This document shows, in pieces, positions 1-7,463 of a DNA stretch of 8,203 nt. The DNA lies in contig JAISDY010000075.1 of NCBI GenBank assembly GCA_031264425.1, forward strand, positions 1 to 8,203, given 5' to 3'. Below the pieces are notes generated by a model, which searched no databases, was not told the origin of the DNA, and saw only the letters and a list, made by a program, of their open reading frames with translations. A program made the position numbers and the translations under genes. This DNA comes from Endomicrobium sp. GTDB lineage: Bacteria > Elusimicrobiota > Endomicrobiia > Endomicrobiales > Endomicrobiaceae. Each line of letters starts with the position of its first letter. The stretch's first letter is position 1.

Positions 1-264
1 GGTCTCCAAAAGCTTGGGTGGAAAGCTAAAGAAACAAAAGGAACTATGTATATATGGGTCGGACTTCCAGATTATTTAGCTAAAGAAGGATCTCTTTCCG
101 TAGCTGAAAGACTTGTGAAAGAGACCGGCGTCGTTGTTTCTCCAGGCGTAGGATTTGGCAAGCACGGCGAAGGATACGTAAGAATGTCTCTTGTAACACA
201 CGACAAAAGATTCCACGATGCTCTTCTCAGGATAGGCAGGTTTACAAAAACTTCAATGAAATAA
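1..264 (+). CDS. Class I/II PLP aminotransferase, C-terminal part (LL-diaminopimelate/alanine aminotransferase type)
   Basis: The reading frame is open from base 1, so the gene starts outside the window and only the last 87 codons are present. What is visible is the C-terminal small domain of a fold-type I PLP aminotransferase: a GTMYIWVGLP segment, then GVVVSPGVGFGKHGEGYVRMSL. The Arg in GYVRMSL (codon 181–183) corresponds to the conserved Arg that binds the substrate alpha-carboxylate in this family. The PLP lysine lies upstream of the window. The GVGFGxxGEGYVRxSL form is typical of LL-diaminopimelate aminotransferases and the related AlaC/AspB group; I cannot tell these apart from the tail. 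hom follows 11 bases after the stop, so both are probably in one transcript for aspartate-family amino acids (lysine/peptidoglycan and threonine/methionine), which favours the diaminopimelate role by context only. Confidence 0.85.
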   Translation, partial: GLQKLGWKAKETKGTMYIWVGLPDYLAKEGSLSVAERLVKETGVVVSPGVGFGKHGEGYVRMSLVTHDKRFHDALLRIGRFTKTSMK

Positions 265-266
265 AT

Positions 267-270
267 GAGG
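267..270 (+). promoter_or_regulatory. Ribosome binding site that decides the hom start
   Basis: GAGG lies 5 bases before the ATG at 276. An in-frame GTG at 270 would overlap this site and leave no usable spacing, so ATG 276 is the better start. Confidence 0.7.
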
Positions 271-275
271 TGTTT

Positions 276-1559
276 ATGAACAAATATATCAATGTAGGGC
301 TTGTAGGTTATGGGACGGTAGGAAAAGGCGTAGTTAAAATTTTGGAAGAAAACAAAAAAATAGCTTTAAGAAAAGTAGGCAAACCTATTCGCATAAAATC
401 AATATGCGATTTAAGACCTATAGACAAACCTGAACTTTACGTAAAAAATTTTAAAGACATAATAAAAGACCCGGAAATAGATTTAATTGTTGAACTTATC
501 GGCGGATACGAACCCGCAAGAACAATAATAATAGAAGCTCTTAAAGCCGGGAAAAATGTAGTAACTGCAAATAAAGCCGTTCTTGCAAAGTATTGGGATC
601 AAATTTTTACAACGGCTCAAGACTGCCAAAAGTCAATATATTACGAAGCATCCGTTGGTGGCGTAATACCTGTGGTTCAAGGTTTAAGCGAAGGGCTAGC
701 TTCGGAAGAAATTTTTGAAATAAAAGGAATTTTAAACGGCACAACAAACTTTATTTTGAGCGAAATGACAAAAAACGGCGTAAATTATGAAGCTGCTTTA
801 AAAAGCGCGCAAAATTCGGGATTTGCCGAAGCTGATCCGTCTTTTGACGTTAATGGTATAGACACAGCAAACAAACTTGCAATTCTTTCTTCCCTTGCTT
901 GGGGAGGCTGGATAAAAGTAAAAGATATATCCGTCAAGGGCATATCAGATTTAGATATTGAAGACGTTCTAATAACTCAAAATTTTGGTTACGACGTAAA
1001 ACTTATAGGTTCCGCTGAAAAAACAAAAGACGGCATAGATCTTTCCGTACAGCCTTGCCTTGTAAATCACGATCATGCGTTTGCAACGGTTGAAAATGAA
1101 TATAATGCCGTTATGATTACAGGAAAAGATTCTGGAGATGTTTTATTCTACGGCAAGGGCGCGGGACAGCAGCCTGCCGCAAGCGCCGTAGTTTCGGATA
1201 TTATAAATGTTTCAAAGTTTATAGTTACAAATACCGCGGGGATTGTGCCGGATGTTGTCTATGATAAAAGGATAAAAATTAAAGTTCTTCATTCAGGCAG
1301 AAGCAAAGCCTCTTATTATTTAAGATTTTCAATTTTAGATAAGCCCGGCGTATTGTCAAAAATTTCCGGTATTCTCGGCAAGTTTAAAGTTTCGATTGCA
1401 AGCCTCACTCAATCTGACATAAGCGACAATGACTGTGCCCAGATAATTATAATTACACATAAAACCTGCAGAGAGAATTTGGAAAAGGCTTTAAAACAAA
1501 TTAATGCCACAAAGTCTATAGTAAAGTCCAAAGTAGTAAAAATTAAAATAGAGATTTAG
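276..1559 (+). CDS. hom: Homoserine dehydrogenase with C-terminal ACT domain
   Basis: NAD(P)H-dependent reduction of aspartate semialdehyde to homoserine, the branch step towards threonine and methionine; cytosolic. The 427-residue product has the usual length and order for the monofunctional enzyme. The N-terminal Rossmann fold carries GYGTVG (residues 11–16). The TANKAVLA segment (97–104), the [12 protein letters not shown] signature (150–161) and [17 protein letters not shown] (184–200) form the substrate site; D196 and K200 have the spacing of the catalytic Asp–Lys pair known from the yeast enzyme. Residues about 348–427 ([20 protein letters not shown]) form an ACT domain, which in this family usually mediates feedback inhibition by threonine. 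The start is ATG 276, set by GAGG at 267–270. It sits between the aminotransferase (11-base gap) and an acetyltransferase (1-base gap), so all three are probably cotranscribed. No odd features; reading frame intact. Confidence 0.96.
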   Translation: MNKYINVGLVGYGTVGKGVVKILEENKKIALRKVGKPIRIKSICDLRPIDKPELYVKNFKDIIKDPEIDLIVELIGGYEPARTIIIEALKAGKNVVTANKAVLAKYWDQIFTTAQDCQKSIYYEASVGGVIPVVQGLSEGLASEEIFEIKGILNGTTNFILSEMTKNGVNYEAALKSAQNSGFAEADPSFDVNGIDTANKLAILSSLAWGGWIKVKDISVKGISDLDIEDVLITQNFGYDVKLIGSAEKTKDGIDLSVQPCLVNHDHAFATVENEYNAVMITGKDSGDVLFYGKGAGQQPAASAVVSDIINVSKFIVTNTAGIVPDVVYDKRIKIKVLHSGRSKASYYLRFSILDKPGVLSKISGILGKFKVSIASLTQSDISDNDCAQIIIITHKTCRENLEKALKQINATKSIVKSKVVKIKIEI

Positions 1560-1560
1560 A

Positions 1561-2193
1561 ATGAACAAGGACGCTATTTTCCCTAGAGTAAATAGCACAA
1601 CTACCGTACTTTTAAAGAATATTGTTAAAAGCAAAAATATTTCTATTGGAGATTTTACTTATTACGATGATTTTGCTGATCCAATGCGTTTTGAACAAAA
1701 CAATGTTATTTATCATTATCCAGACCTAAACAATGACAAACTTATAATAGGCAAGTTTTGCTCTATAGCCAACGGGGCGAAGTTCTTGTTTAACGCTGGC
1801 AATCACAGTTCGTCTTCTTTGGCAAATTTTCCATTTGCAATTTTTGAATATTTGTTTAATTTAGGATTGGAGATAACTACGGCGTGGAATAATAAAGGCG
1901 ACATAGTGATTGGCAATGACGTTTGGATAGGTTACGATGCGCTTATAATGTCCGGCGTACATATTGGTGACGGGGCTATAATAGGCTCCAGAGCGGTAGT
2001 TACTCGCGATGTAAAGCCTTACGAAGTAGTTGGAGGTATTCCTGCAAAGGTTATTAAAAAAAGATTTAACGAAGATATTATTAAAGAATTATTGAATATA
2101 CGCTGGTGGGACGCAGATATATTAAAAATAAAGAAAGCTATTCCTGAAATTGTGTCGGGAAATATAAAAAATTTAAGAGAACTATTATCTTAA
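1561..2193 (+). CDS. Vat/CatB-family hexapeptide-repeat acetyltransferase
   Basis: A 210-residue acetyl-CoA-dependent O-acetyltransferase of the left-handed beta-helix xenobiotic acetyltransferase (XAT) family, which includes streptogramin (Vat) and chloramphenicol (CatB) acetyltransferases. Visible marks: the N-terminal GDFTYYDD and IYHYPDL segments, [16 protein letters not shown], then NAGNH with the presumed catalytic His at 82 (codon 1804–1806), the same place as in VatD as I recall it. Hexapeptide coils follow ([34 protein letters not shown], split here by function: helix coils at about 114–148), then the [14 protein letters not shown] exit segment (157–169) and a helical tail with IRWWD. 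Length matches the family. The ATG lies one base after the hom stop with only a weak purine-rich site upstream, which suggests translational coupling. A true drug target is not shown; many family members act on sugars or unknown substrates. A terminator follows. Confidence 0.88.
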   Translation: MNKDAIFPRVNSTTTVLLKNIVKSKNISIGDFTYYDDFADPMRFEQNNVIYHYPDLNNDKLIIGKFCSIANGAKFLFNAGNHSSSSLANFPFAIFEYLFNLGLEITTAWNNKGDIVIGNDVWIGYDALIMSGVHIGDGAIIGSRAVVTRDVKPYEVVGGIPAKVIKKRFNEDIIKELLNIRWWDADILKIKKAIPEIVSGNIKNLRELLS

Positions 2194-2220
2194 AAAATAA
2201 AAGCAGTTTTCATTTTTGAC

Positions 2221-2261
2221 AACTCGGTCAACCCTTATTTTAATAGATTGACCGAGTTTTT
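2221..2261 (+). terminator. Rho-independent terminator after the acetyltransferase
   Basis: AACTCGGTCAA (2221–2231) pairs perfectly with TTGACCGAGTT (2248–2258), an 11-bp stem with a 16-base loop, and runs into five T residues (2257–2261). It sits 27 bases after the acetyltransferase stop and ends the aminotransferase–hom–acetyltransferase run. The loop is longer than usual, but the stem is perfect. Confidence 0.82.
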
Positions 2262-2276
2262 CATATGTTATATAAT
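2248..2276 (+). promoter_or_regulatory. Sigma-70-type promoter of bioB
   Basis: TTGACC (2248–2253) and a perfect TATAAT (2271–2276) are separated by exactly 17 bases; a start of transcription near 2283 would give a leader of about 27 bases. The -35 box is the first six bases of the 3' arm of the upstream terminator stem, so the two signals share sequence. Confidence 0.8.
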
Positions 2277-2309
2277 CACTAAGATTAACACCCTAAACGA
2301 GGCTTACAA

Positions 2310-3260
2310 ATGGAAAATTTAATAATTGAAATTTTAAATGACAAACAAATAAATAAAGATGATGCTCTTAACCTTTTTGATTTAGAAATAGAAGATTTAT
2401 GTTTTGTTGCTGCAAAAATAAGAAAAAAATATAAGGGTAACAAAGTAAAAGTTTGTTCTATTATAAATGCCAAATCAGGGCAATGCAGCGAAGACTGCAA
2501 GTTTTGCGCTCAGTCGTCTTTTAACAAAACTGACGTAAAAGTTTATCCTCTTCTTGATACAAAAAAAATAAAAGAAGTTTCCGAAAAAGCTTTAGAAAAT
2601 ATCGGCTGTTTTGGTATTGTTTCAAGCGGAAACGCTTTAAACGACAATGAAATAGACAAATTATGCGAAATGTTTAAACAACATAAAAAATCGTCACATC
2701 TTGGCGTGTCAATAGGAAGAATATCTGACGAAAGCTTTTGTAAACTTAAAGAAGCCGGTATAAAAAAAATGCATCATAATCTTGAAACTTCCGCAAATTT
2801 CTACCCAAATATTTGTTCTACGCACAGTTATCAAGAGAGAATAGATACATTAAAAAGAGCAAAAAATTTTGGATTTCAGATTTGCTCGGGAGGACTCTTC
2901 GGCATAGGTGAGAGCCTAAAAGACAGAATAGACTTGGCGTTTACTTTAAAAGAAATAGGCTCAGATAGCGTCCCTATGAACTTTTTTATGCCAATAAAAG
3001 GCACTGCGCTTGCGCATTTGCCGACACTAAAACCTATTGAAATCTTAAAAACTATAGCTGTTTTTAGAATAATATTGCAAACACCAGACATTATGGTTTG
3101 TGGAGGAAGAGAAATCAACTTAAGAGACTTACAGTCGTGGATATTTCAAGCGGGAGCAAACGGCATGATGACTGGCGGTTATCTTACCACATTAGGCAGA
3201 GATATTATTACAGATAAACAAATGGTTAAAGATTTAGGCTTGGAACTTGAATCCGAATAA
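2310..3260 (+). CDS. bioB: Biotin synthase (radical SAM), anaerobe-type variant
   Basis: Inserts sulfur into dethiobiotin to form biotin, the last step of the pathway; cytosolic. The 316-residue product has the normal length. The radical-SAM cysteines are C59, C63 and C66 in CSEDCKFCAQSS. Other family blocks are HHNLET (155–160), THSYQERIDTL (171–181), ICSGGLFGIGE (191–201), VPMNFFMPIKGT (221–232) and CGGREINLRDLQ (264–275). By hand alignment with the E. coli enzyme, C188 and R260 of the auxiliary cluster are kept (C192, R267), but C97 and C128 fall on G102 and G132. C100 and C264 are extra nearby cysteines. This fits the group of biotin synthases from obligate anaerobes reported to use a different auxiliary Fe–S cluster. 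GAGG at 2299–2302 lies 7 bases before the ATG. No other bio genes are in the window; it is a single-gene unit with its own promoter. Confidence 0.95.
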   Translation: MENLIIEILNDKQINKDDALNLFDLEIEDLCFVAAKIRKKYKGNKVKVCSIINAKSGQCSEDCKFCAQSSFNKTDVKVYPLLDTKKIKEVSEKALENIGCFGIVSSGNALNDNEIDKLCEMFKQHKKSSHLGVSIGRISDESFCKLKEAGIKKMHHNLETSANFYPNICSTHSYQERIDTLKRAKNFGFQICSGGLFGIGESLKDRIDLAFTLKEIGSDSVPMNFFMPIKGTALAHLPTLKPIEILKTIAVFRIILQTPDIMVCGGREINLRDLQSWIFQAGANGMMTGGYLTTLGRDIITDKQMVKDLGLELESE

Positions 3261-3336
3261 TTTATATGATTTAAATTTTACTTATTAAACAATTAAAACT
3301 TAAAGATAAGGCAGTACTTTCTTAAAATAGTAGATT

Positions 3337-3365
3337 TTAACTTTTATTATATTATAAACTATACT
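3337..3365 (+). promoter_or_regulatory. Probable promoter of the PHP–UvrD gene
   Basis: TTAACT (3337–3342, four of six consensus bases) and TATACT (3360–3365) are 17 bases apart in the bioB–helicase gap. The region is very AT-rich, so alternatives exist (for example TATTAT at 3345–3350). No clear terminator separates bioB from the helicase, so read-through is also possible. Confidence 0.4.
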
Positions 3366-3394
3366 TAGAACTTGAGTTTAGTTGAGGCTTTCTA

Positions 3395-6334
3395 ATGTTT
3401 TTTTACGCTGACTTACACATACACTCAAAATATTCCCGAGCAACAAGCAAGAGCTGTAACTTAGAAGAACTTGCAGTCTGGGCGCAAAAAAAAGGGTTAA
3501 GCGTCATCGCAACAGGCGATTTTACTCATCCTGCATGGTTTAATGAAATAAAAGAAAAACTTGTTCCTGCCGAAGCTGGGGTTTTCAAACTAAAAGATGA
3601 TATTGAAAGACACATTTTCAAAAATAACTATCATTTAAGATTCCTGCTGTCAGTTGAAATATCAACCATATATAAAAAAGGCGAAAGAACAAGAAAAGTT
3701 CATCATATTGTATTCGTCCCTGATTTTAAAAGCGCTGAAAATTTAAGACAAAAACTTTCTATTGTAGGAAACATAGTCTCTGACGGTCGTCCTATACTGG
3801 GATTAGATTCAAGAGATCTCCTTGAAATGACTTTAGAGTCAGGAGAAAGTTCATATATAGTTCCAGCACACATTTGGACGCCGTGGTTCTCAGTATTAGG
3901 TTCAAGATCAGGGTTTGATTCTATAAAGGATTGCTATGCAGATCTTGCGGACTATATTTTTGCAGTAGAAACCGGGCTGTCCTCTGATCCGGAAATGAAC
4001 TGGCGAGTTTCTCATCTTGACAAATACAGGCTAATATCTAATTCTGACGCACATTCCCCATCAAAACTTGCCCGAGAAGCTACAGTGTTTGATACAGGCT
4101 CCGATTATTTCTCTATCAGCAAAGCGCTAAAAACCGGTGAGGGATATGTTGGCACTGTAGAATTTTACCCTGAGGAAGGTAAATACCATGAAGACGGGCA
4201 TAGAAAATGTAACGTTTGTTTAAGTCCAGCGGAAACAATAAAACTTAACGGGATATGTCCAGTCTGCAATAAACCTTTGACAATAGGGGTTATGCATAGA
4301 GTTAATGAGTTAGCTGATCGCAAAGATAAAGATTTTACAATTCCAAAAACAGCTGGGAAAGTATTTAGTCTTGTGCCTTTGCAGGAAATTTTATCTGAAA
4401 TTATGCAAGTTGGAGATTCCAGTAAATCGGTAACTATTACATATGAAAAGCTAATACAAAAGCTGGGTCCAGAACTGGATATTTTAAGGAATATACCTAT
4501 AGATGAAATATCAAAAGCTCATTCTTCTCTACTTGGAGAAGCAATCTCGCGATTAAGAGCAGGTAAGGTTATAAAACATGCGGGATTTGACGGCGAGTAC
4601 GGCGTTATAAAACTGTTTGAACAAGAGGAATTAGCGCAAAATAGTTTTACAAACCTGATGTTTGATATGGAAGTACCTGTGAGAAAAGAGGAAAAATCTC
4701 TCAGCTTACCTAAAGAAGAAATGTCAGAATTGAATTATCAAAATCATAATTATGATATAAGTACAAATGATGTGGAAAACAAGGGAATACTTTCAAGTCT
4801 TGACGAATACCAATTAAGCGCAATTAAGAATACTCACAATCAACTTTTAATAATTGCAGGTCCTGGATCAGGCAAGACTACAGTACTGACAAAACGTATA
4901 GCTTATATGGTTTTAGAAAATAATATTTCCCCTGAAAACTGCCTTGCCATAACCTTTACACGAAGAGCAGCCCATGAAATGCTCAACAGACTTAATCTAT
5001 TATTGCCAAAAAATTATGGCAACATCAATATTCATACTTTCCATTCTTTATGTTTTTCTATTTTAAAAGAAAACTCTGATAAAGCAGGACTGACTCTTAA
5101 TTTTAAAGTAGCAAGCAAGCATGAGATAAATTTATATACAGAGCAACCTCAATCAGATGGCATTTTAGATTTTGACGATCTGATAATATTTACGCTAAAA
5201 CTTTTTAATGATAATCCGGATATTGCCAATTTATACCGGAATAGATTTAAGTATATTTCAGTTGATGAATACCAAGATATTGACGCAAGTCAGTATGAAT
5301 TAATCAGATTATTAGCTCATACAGACGGCAATTTATGCGTAATAGGAGATCCTAATCAGGCGATTTATGGATTTAGAGGAGGAGATTCAAAATTTTTTGA
5401 TAGTTTCTCTATAGATTACCCTCTGTCTAAAATAATTAGTTTAAAGAATAACTATCGTTCCACTGGAACTATAGTTAATGCTTCAAATCAAATTATTAGC
5501 TCATACAATATAACGGCAAAACATGATAAGCCTCATGAAAAAATTACTATACATACAGCTCCTACTGACAAATCAGAAGCGGAATTTGTTGTTAGTACCA
5601 TTGAAAATCTGATTGGCGGGCATAGCTTTTTTTCTATTGATACTAACAGGTCTTGTGGAGAAGAAACTAACCTTTCGTTCTCGGACTTTGCTATTTTATA
5701 CCGCACATCTTCACAGCTGGAACCCCTAGTTGAGGTATTGCAAAGATCAGGCATGCCTTTTGTAAAGTTATCTAATGACTTGCTCTGCAACAAAAAACCA
5801 GTTATAAAACTGTTGAGACAATTAACAAATAATGAACCAGTCATATCACAGCTTGATAAACTTAGTGAGGAATTTAATGAAGAGATTGATGACCACCTTC
5901 TACAATACCTTGCCAGATTGGCACAAACTTATAAAATGAAAAATGAATTTATTCATGAAGTCTCTCTTTTGTCTGAAATAGACACACTTGATAAAAGAGC
6001 TGATAGAATTTCGTTATTGACATTGCATTCTTCAAAGGGATTGGAATTTAAATGTGTTTTTATAGTAGGGCTGGAAGACGGCATTATTCCTTTTTACCGG
6101 GCTCAAAAAGCTTGTGAAGTTGAAGAAGAAAGACGTTTATTATATGTTGGTATGACAAGAGCCGAACAAAGGCTATTCATAACTCGGTCTGTCAGAAGAA
6201 AATGGCTAGGAACTTATAAAAACTTAAAGCCTTCATCATTCTTAGAAAAAATTGAAAGCGAACTGCTAAGGTTTAGTAAACTTGAAACGGTATTTCAAGA
6301 AAAAGAACGGTACCGTCAGCTTGACTTATTTTAA
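3395..6334 (+). CDS. PHP domain – zinc ribbon – UvrD/PcrA-type helicase fusion
   Basis: A 979-residue fusion. Residues 1–260 are a PHP-type metallo-domain: DLHIH (6–10), ATGDFTHP (39–46), E88 in SVEIS, HH at 103–104, H159 in PAHIW and SDAH (217–220) supply the expected metal ligands. Residues 272–291 hold two CxxC pairs (C272/C275, C288/C291), a zinc ribbon. Residues about 355–410 contain a conserved block ending HAGFDGEYGVIKLF. A polar linker (about 415–465) leads to an SF1A helicase: Q473, Walker A GPGSGKTT (489–496), FTRRAAHEM, HTFHSL, DEYQD (624–628), GDPNQAIYGFRGG (651–663), NNYRST, LHSSKGLEF (877–885) and the EEERRLLYVGMTRAE block (910–924). All motor motifs look intact, so it should be an active ATPase, probably 3'–5'. 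The motor is compact, with short 1B and 2B insertions. The C-terminal QLDLF matches the beta-clamp-binding consensus. TTGAGG at 3382–3387 precedes the ATG by 7 bases. Role inferred: DNA repair or replication restart; what the PHP domain hydrolyses is unknown. Confidence 0.93.
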   Translation: MFFYADLHIHSKYSRATSKSCNLEELAVWAQKKGLSVIATGDFTHPAWFNEIKEKLVPAEAGVFKLKDDIERHIFKNNYHLRFLLSVEISTIYKKGERTRKVHHIVFVPDFKSAENLRQKLSIVGNIVSDGRPILGLDSRDLLEMTLESGESSYIVPAHIWTPWFSVLGSRSGFDSIKDCYADLADYIFAVETGLSSDPEMNWRVSHLDKYRLISNSDAHSPSKLAREATVFDTGSDYFSISKALKTGEGYVGTVEFYPEEGKYHEDGHRKCNVCLSPAETIKLNGICPVCNKPLTIGVMHRVNELADRKDKDFTIPKTAGKVFSLVPLQEILSEIMQVGDSSKSVTITYEKLIQKLGPELDILRNIPIDEISKAHSSLLGEAISRLRAGKVIKHAGFDGEYGVIKLFEQEELAQNSFTNLMFDMEVPVRKEEKSLSLPKEEMSELNYQNHNYDISTNDVENKGILSSLDEYQLSAIKNTHNQLLIIAGPGSGKTTVLTKRIAYMVLENNISPENCLAITFTRRAAHEMLNRLNLLLPKNYGNINIHTFHSLCFSILKENSDKAGLTLNFKVASKHEINLYTEQPQSDGILDFDDLIIFTLKLFNDNPDIANLYRNRFKYISVDEYQDIDASQYELIRLLAHTDGNLCVIGDPNQAIYGFRGGDSKFFDSFSIDYPLSKIISLKNNYRSTGTIVNASNQIISSYNITAKHDKPHEKITIHTAPTDKSEAEFVVSTIENLIGGHSFFSIDTNRSCGEETNLSFSDFAILYRTSSQLEPLVEVLQRSGMPFVKLSNDLLCNKKPVIKLLRQLTNNEPVISQLDKLSEEFNEEIDDHLLQYLARLAQTYKMKNEFIHEVSLLSEIDTLDKRADRISLLTLHSSKGLEFKCVFIVGLEDGIIPFYRAQKACEVEEERRLLYVGMTRAEQRLFITRSVRRKWLGTYKNLKPSSFLEKIESELLRFSKLETVFQEKERYRQLDLF
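6317..6331 (+). other. C-terminal sliding-clamp-binding motif QLDLF
   Basis: The last five residues of the helicase (975–979) are QLDLF, an exact match to the bacterial DnaN-binding consensus QL[S/D]LF. It follows a charged tail (KERYR) and ends at the stop codon, the usual free-tail position for such a motif. Confidence 0.75.
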
Positions 6335-6438
6335 AGTTAAAATATATAGGATATAGGGGCGTGTAATTGTAACTTTTCGGTAAAAACGACAATAATATGT
6401 TATACTCGCTCTATAGTAAGCATCAAGAATGACTAGAG

Positions 6439-6464
6439 GATAGAACCTGAGTTTATCGGATAGA
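6439..6464 (+). repeat. Left inverted repeat (26 bp)
   Basis: Contains the core AACCTGAGTTTATCGGATAG (6444–6463) and the next A, preceded by GATAG. It matches the reverse complement of 6742–6767 at 25 of 26 positions; the mismatch is at 6443. Confidence 0.9.
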
Positions 6465-6741
6465 TTCCACTGAGAAGAACATATTATGTAAGGTGCTATA
6501 AAAACATAACACTGACGAAATAGTCCTTTTATCTGCAACCTCATAACACTATAAAAGCTATAAATTTAATAATCTGCTTTAGCTTCCTTTACCAACAATC
6601 TATCCTTGTAAGAATGCTCTCAGAGGACAACTTGATTTTTATTTGTATAAAAAATATTCATTTTTAGTCTTACTTCCTTACTTTTCAAAAAAAGGTTCCC
6701 ATTTTTGAGTTTTTTTCACTCTTAAAATCTCTATTTTTTCC

Positions 6742-6767
6742 TCTATCCGATAAACTCAGGTTTTATC
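6742..6767 (-). repeat. Right inverted repeat (26 bp)
   Basis: Reverse complement copy of 6439–6464, one mismatch. This copy also contains a small internal hairpin, GATAAA–7 bases–TTTATC, so each arm may fold on its own. Confidence 0.9.
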
Positions 6768-7463
6768 ACCATTTTTCGTGAGTTGTTAGTCTTCCTTCAT
6801 TTCGTTATTCCTAAAACAACATTCATAAGGCACTCTGTCATAAAAGCGCAAGCAAAGTTGAAAACAGTCCTCTCCTTGTTTCTTTAGGTTTAAAACATAA
6901 ATAATAACCGTCGTCTTTCTTCTCAACGCTGTAGTTAGGTGGTAAGGGATTGAAATTACAATTAAAGTCTGCTCTTTCCACACCTGCTGCCGGATTAAAC
7001 CTGACTATCTGGCGTCTAGCCACAACTCTATCTTGTTCTTCATATTCACCTACATGTCCCACCATAACTAAACCGCTGCCAGATATAGCTCCCATTATAG
7101 GCGGCAGATGGCGATGGGGCAAGCAACACTCATCAAGAGTATGTTCACTCAAGCCCGGTACTGCTCCGGATATTCTTATAGCTATATTAACTAGTCCTTC
7201 AACCATACCCTCAATAATAACTAAGCCTCCGCTATTTTAATTATTCCCCCATGAGAAACAACGTTATCCCTCATAGTTAATGTGCTAGTAAGACTTGGCA
7301 AGATTATTTTTGCATTAGCTTCTAAAACAGTGTTTCGTTCTAGCGTAGCAACTGGATATACTAGAAGGCTCACTATATAAGCTAAAGGTTCCACTTTCAA
7401 CACGCTGCCTGAACGTCCTATATAGTCTTCAATTGTATTCATTACAGAATCTGTTGCTTCAAC

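Larger units (their letters stand above)
6439..6767. mobile_element. Candidate MITE or insertion remnant with terminal inverted repeats
   Basis: A 329-bp AT-rich, non-coding segment bounded by 26-bp inverted repeats matching at 25 positions. A TA dinucleotide lies just outside the 21-bp perfect core at each end (6441–6442 and 6764–6765), as a TA target duplication of IS630/mariner-type elements would leave, but TA is common in such DNA. No transposase is encoded. The right end is close to the 3' end of the broken minus-strand gene, so insertion or an associated deletion could have removed that gene's downstream part. A pair of solo insertion-sequence ends or a convergent regulatory structure are alternatives. 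Confidence 0.42.
6335..6785. other. Gene-free region between convergent genes
   Basis: No open frame here has a ribosome binding site or recognisable protein on either strand. The only clear structure is a pair of inverted 26-bp repeats (6439–6464 and 6742–6767). The part from about 6640 to 6760 is strongly T/C-rich on the plus strand. A short imperfect hairpin (CTCT at 6410 with AGAG ending at 6438, one bulge) is too weak to call an RNA gene. No good terminator was seen directly after the helicase. Confidence 0.7.

Noticed and set aside
270..275. GTG at 270 as the hom start
   Set aside because: It overlaps the only good ribosome site (GAGG 267–270); ATG 276 has proper spacing and gives the usual N-terminus.
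2266..2290. TGTTA and TAACA arms around the bioB -10 box, like a BirA operator
   Set aside because: Only 5-bp arms, and the 15-base spacing is too short compared with the about 20 bases between these cores in known BirA sites. The flanking consensus (ACC…GGT) is absent.
3270..3304. Hairpin after bioB (TTTAAATTTTA with TAAAACTTAAA)
   Set aside because: Stem is almost all A/T with one mismatch and no T run follows; expected by chance in such AT-rich DNA.
5533..5844. 103-codon minus-strand frame inside the helicase
   Set aside because: Entirely inside a well-supported gene with intact helicase motifs; antisense shadow.
6326..6544. 72-codon minus-strand open frame after the helicase
   Set aside because: No ribosome site, runs through the left inverted repeat and into the helicase end, and resembles nothing known.
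6950..7240. 96-codon plus-strand open frame
   Set aside because: Lies opposite the third frame of the repeat-protein gene, whose protein makes sense; composition is that of a shadow frame and there is no ribosome site.
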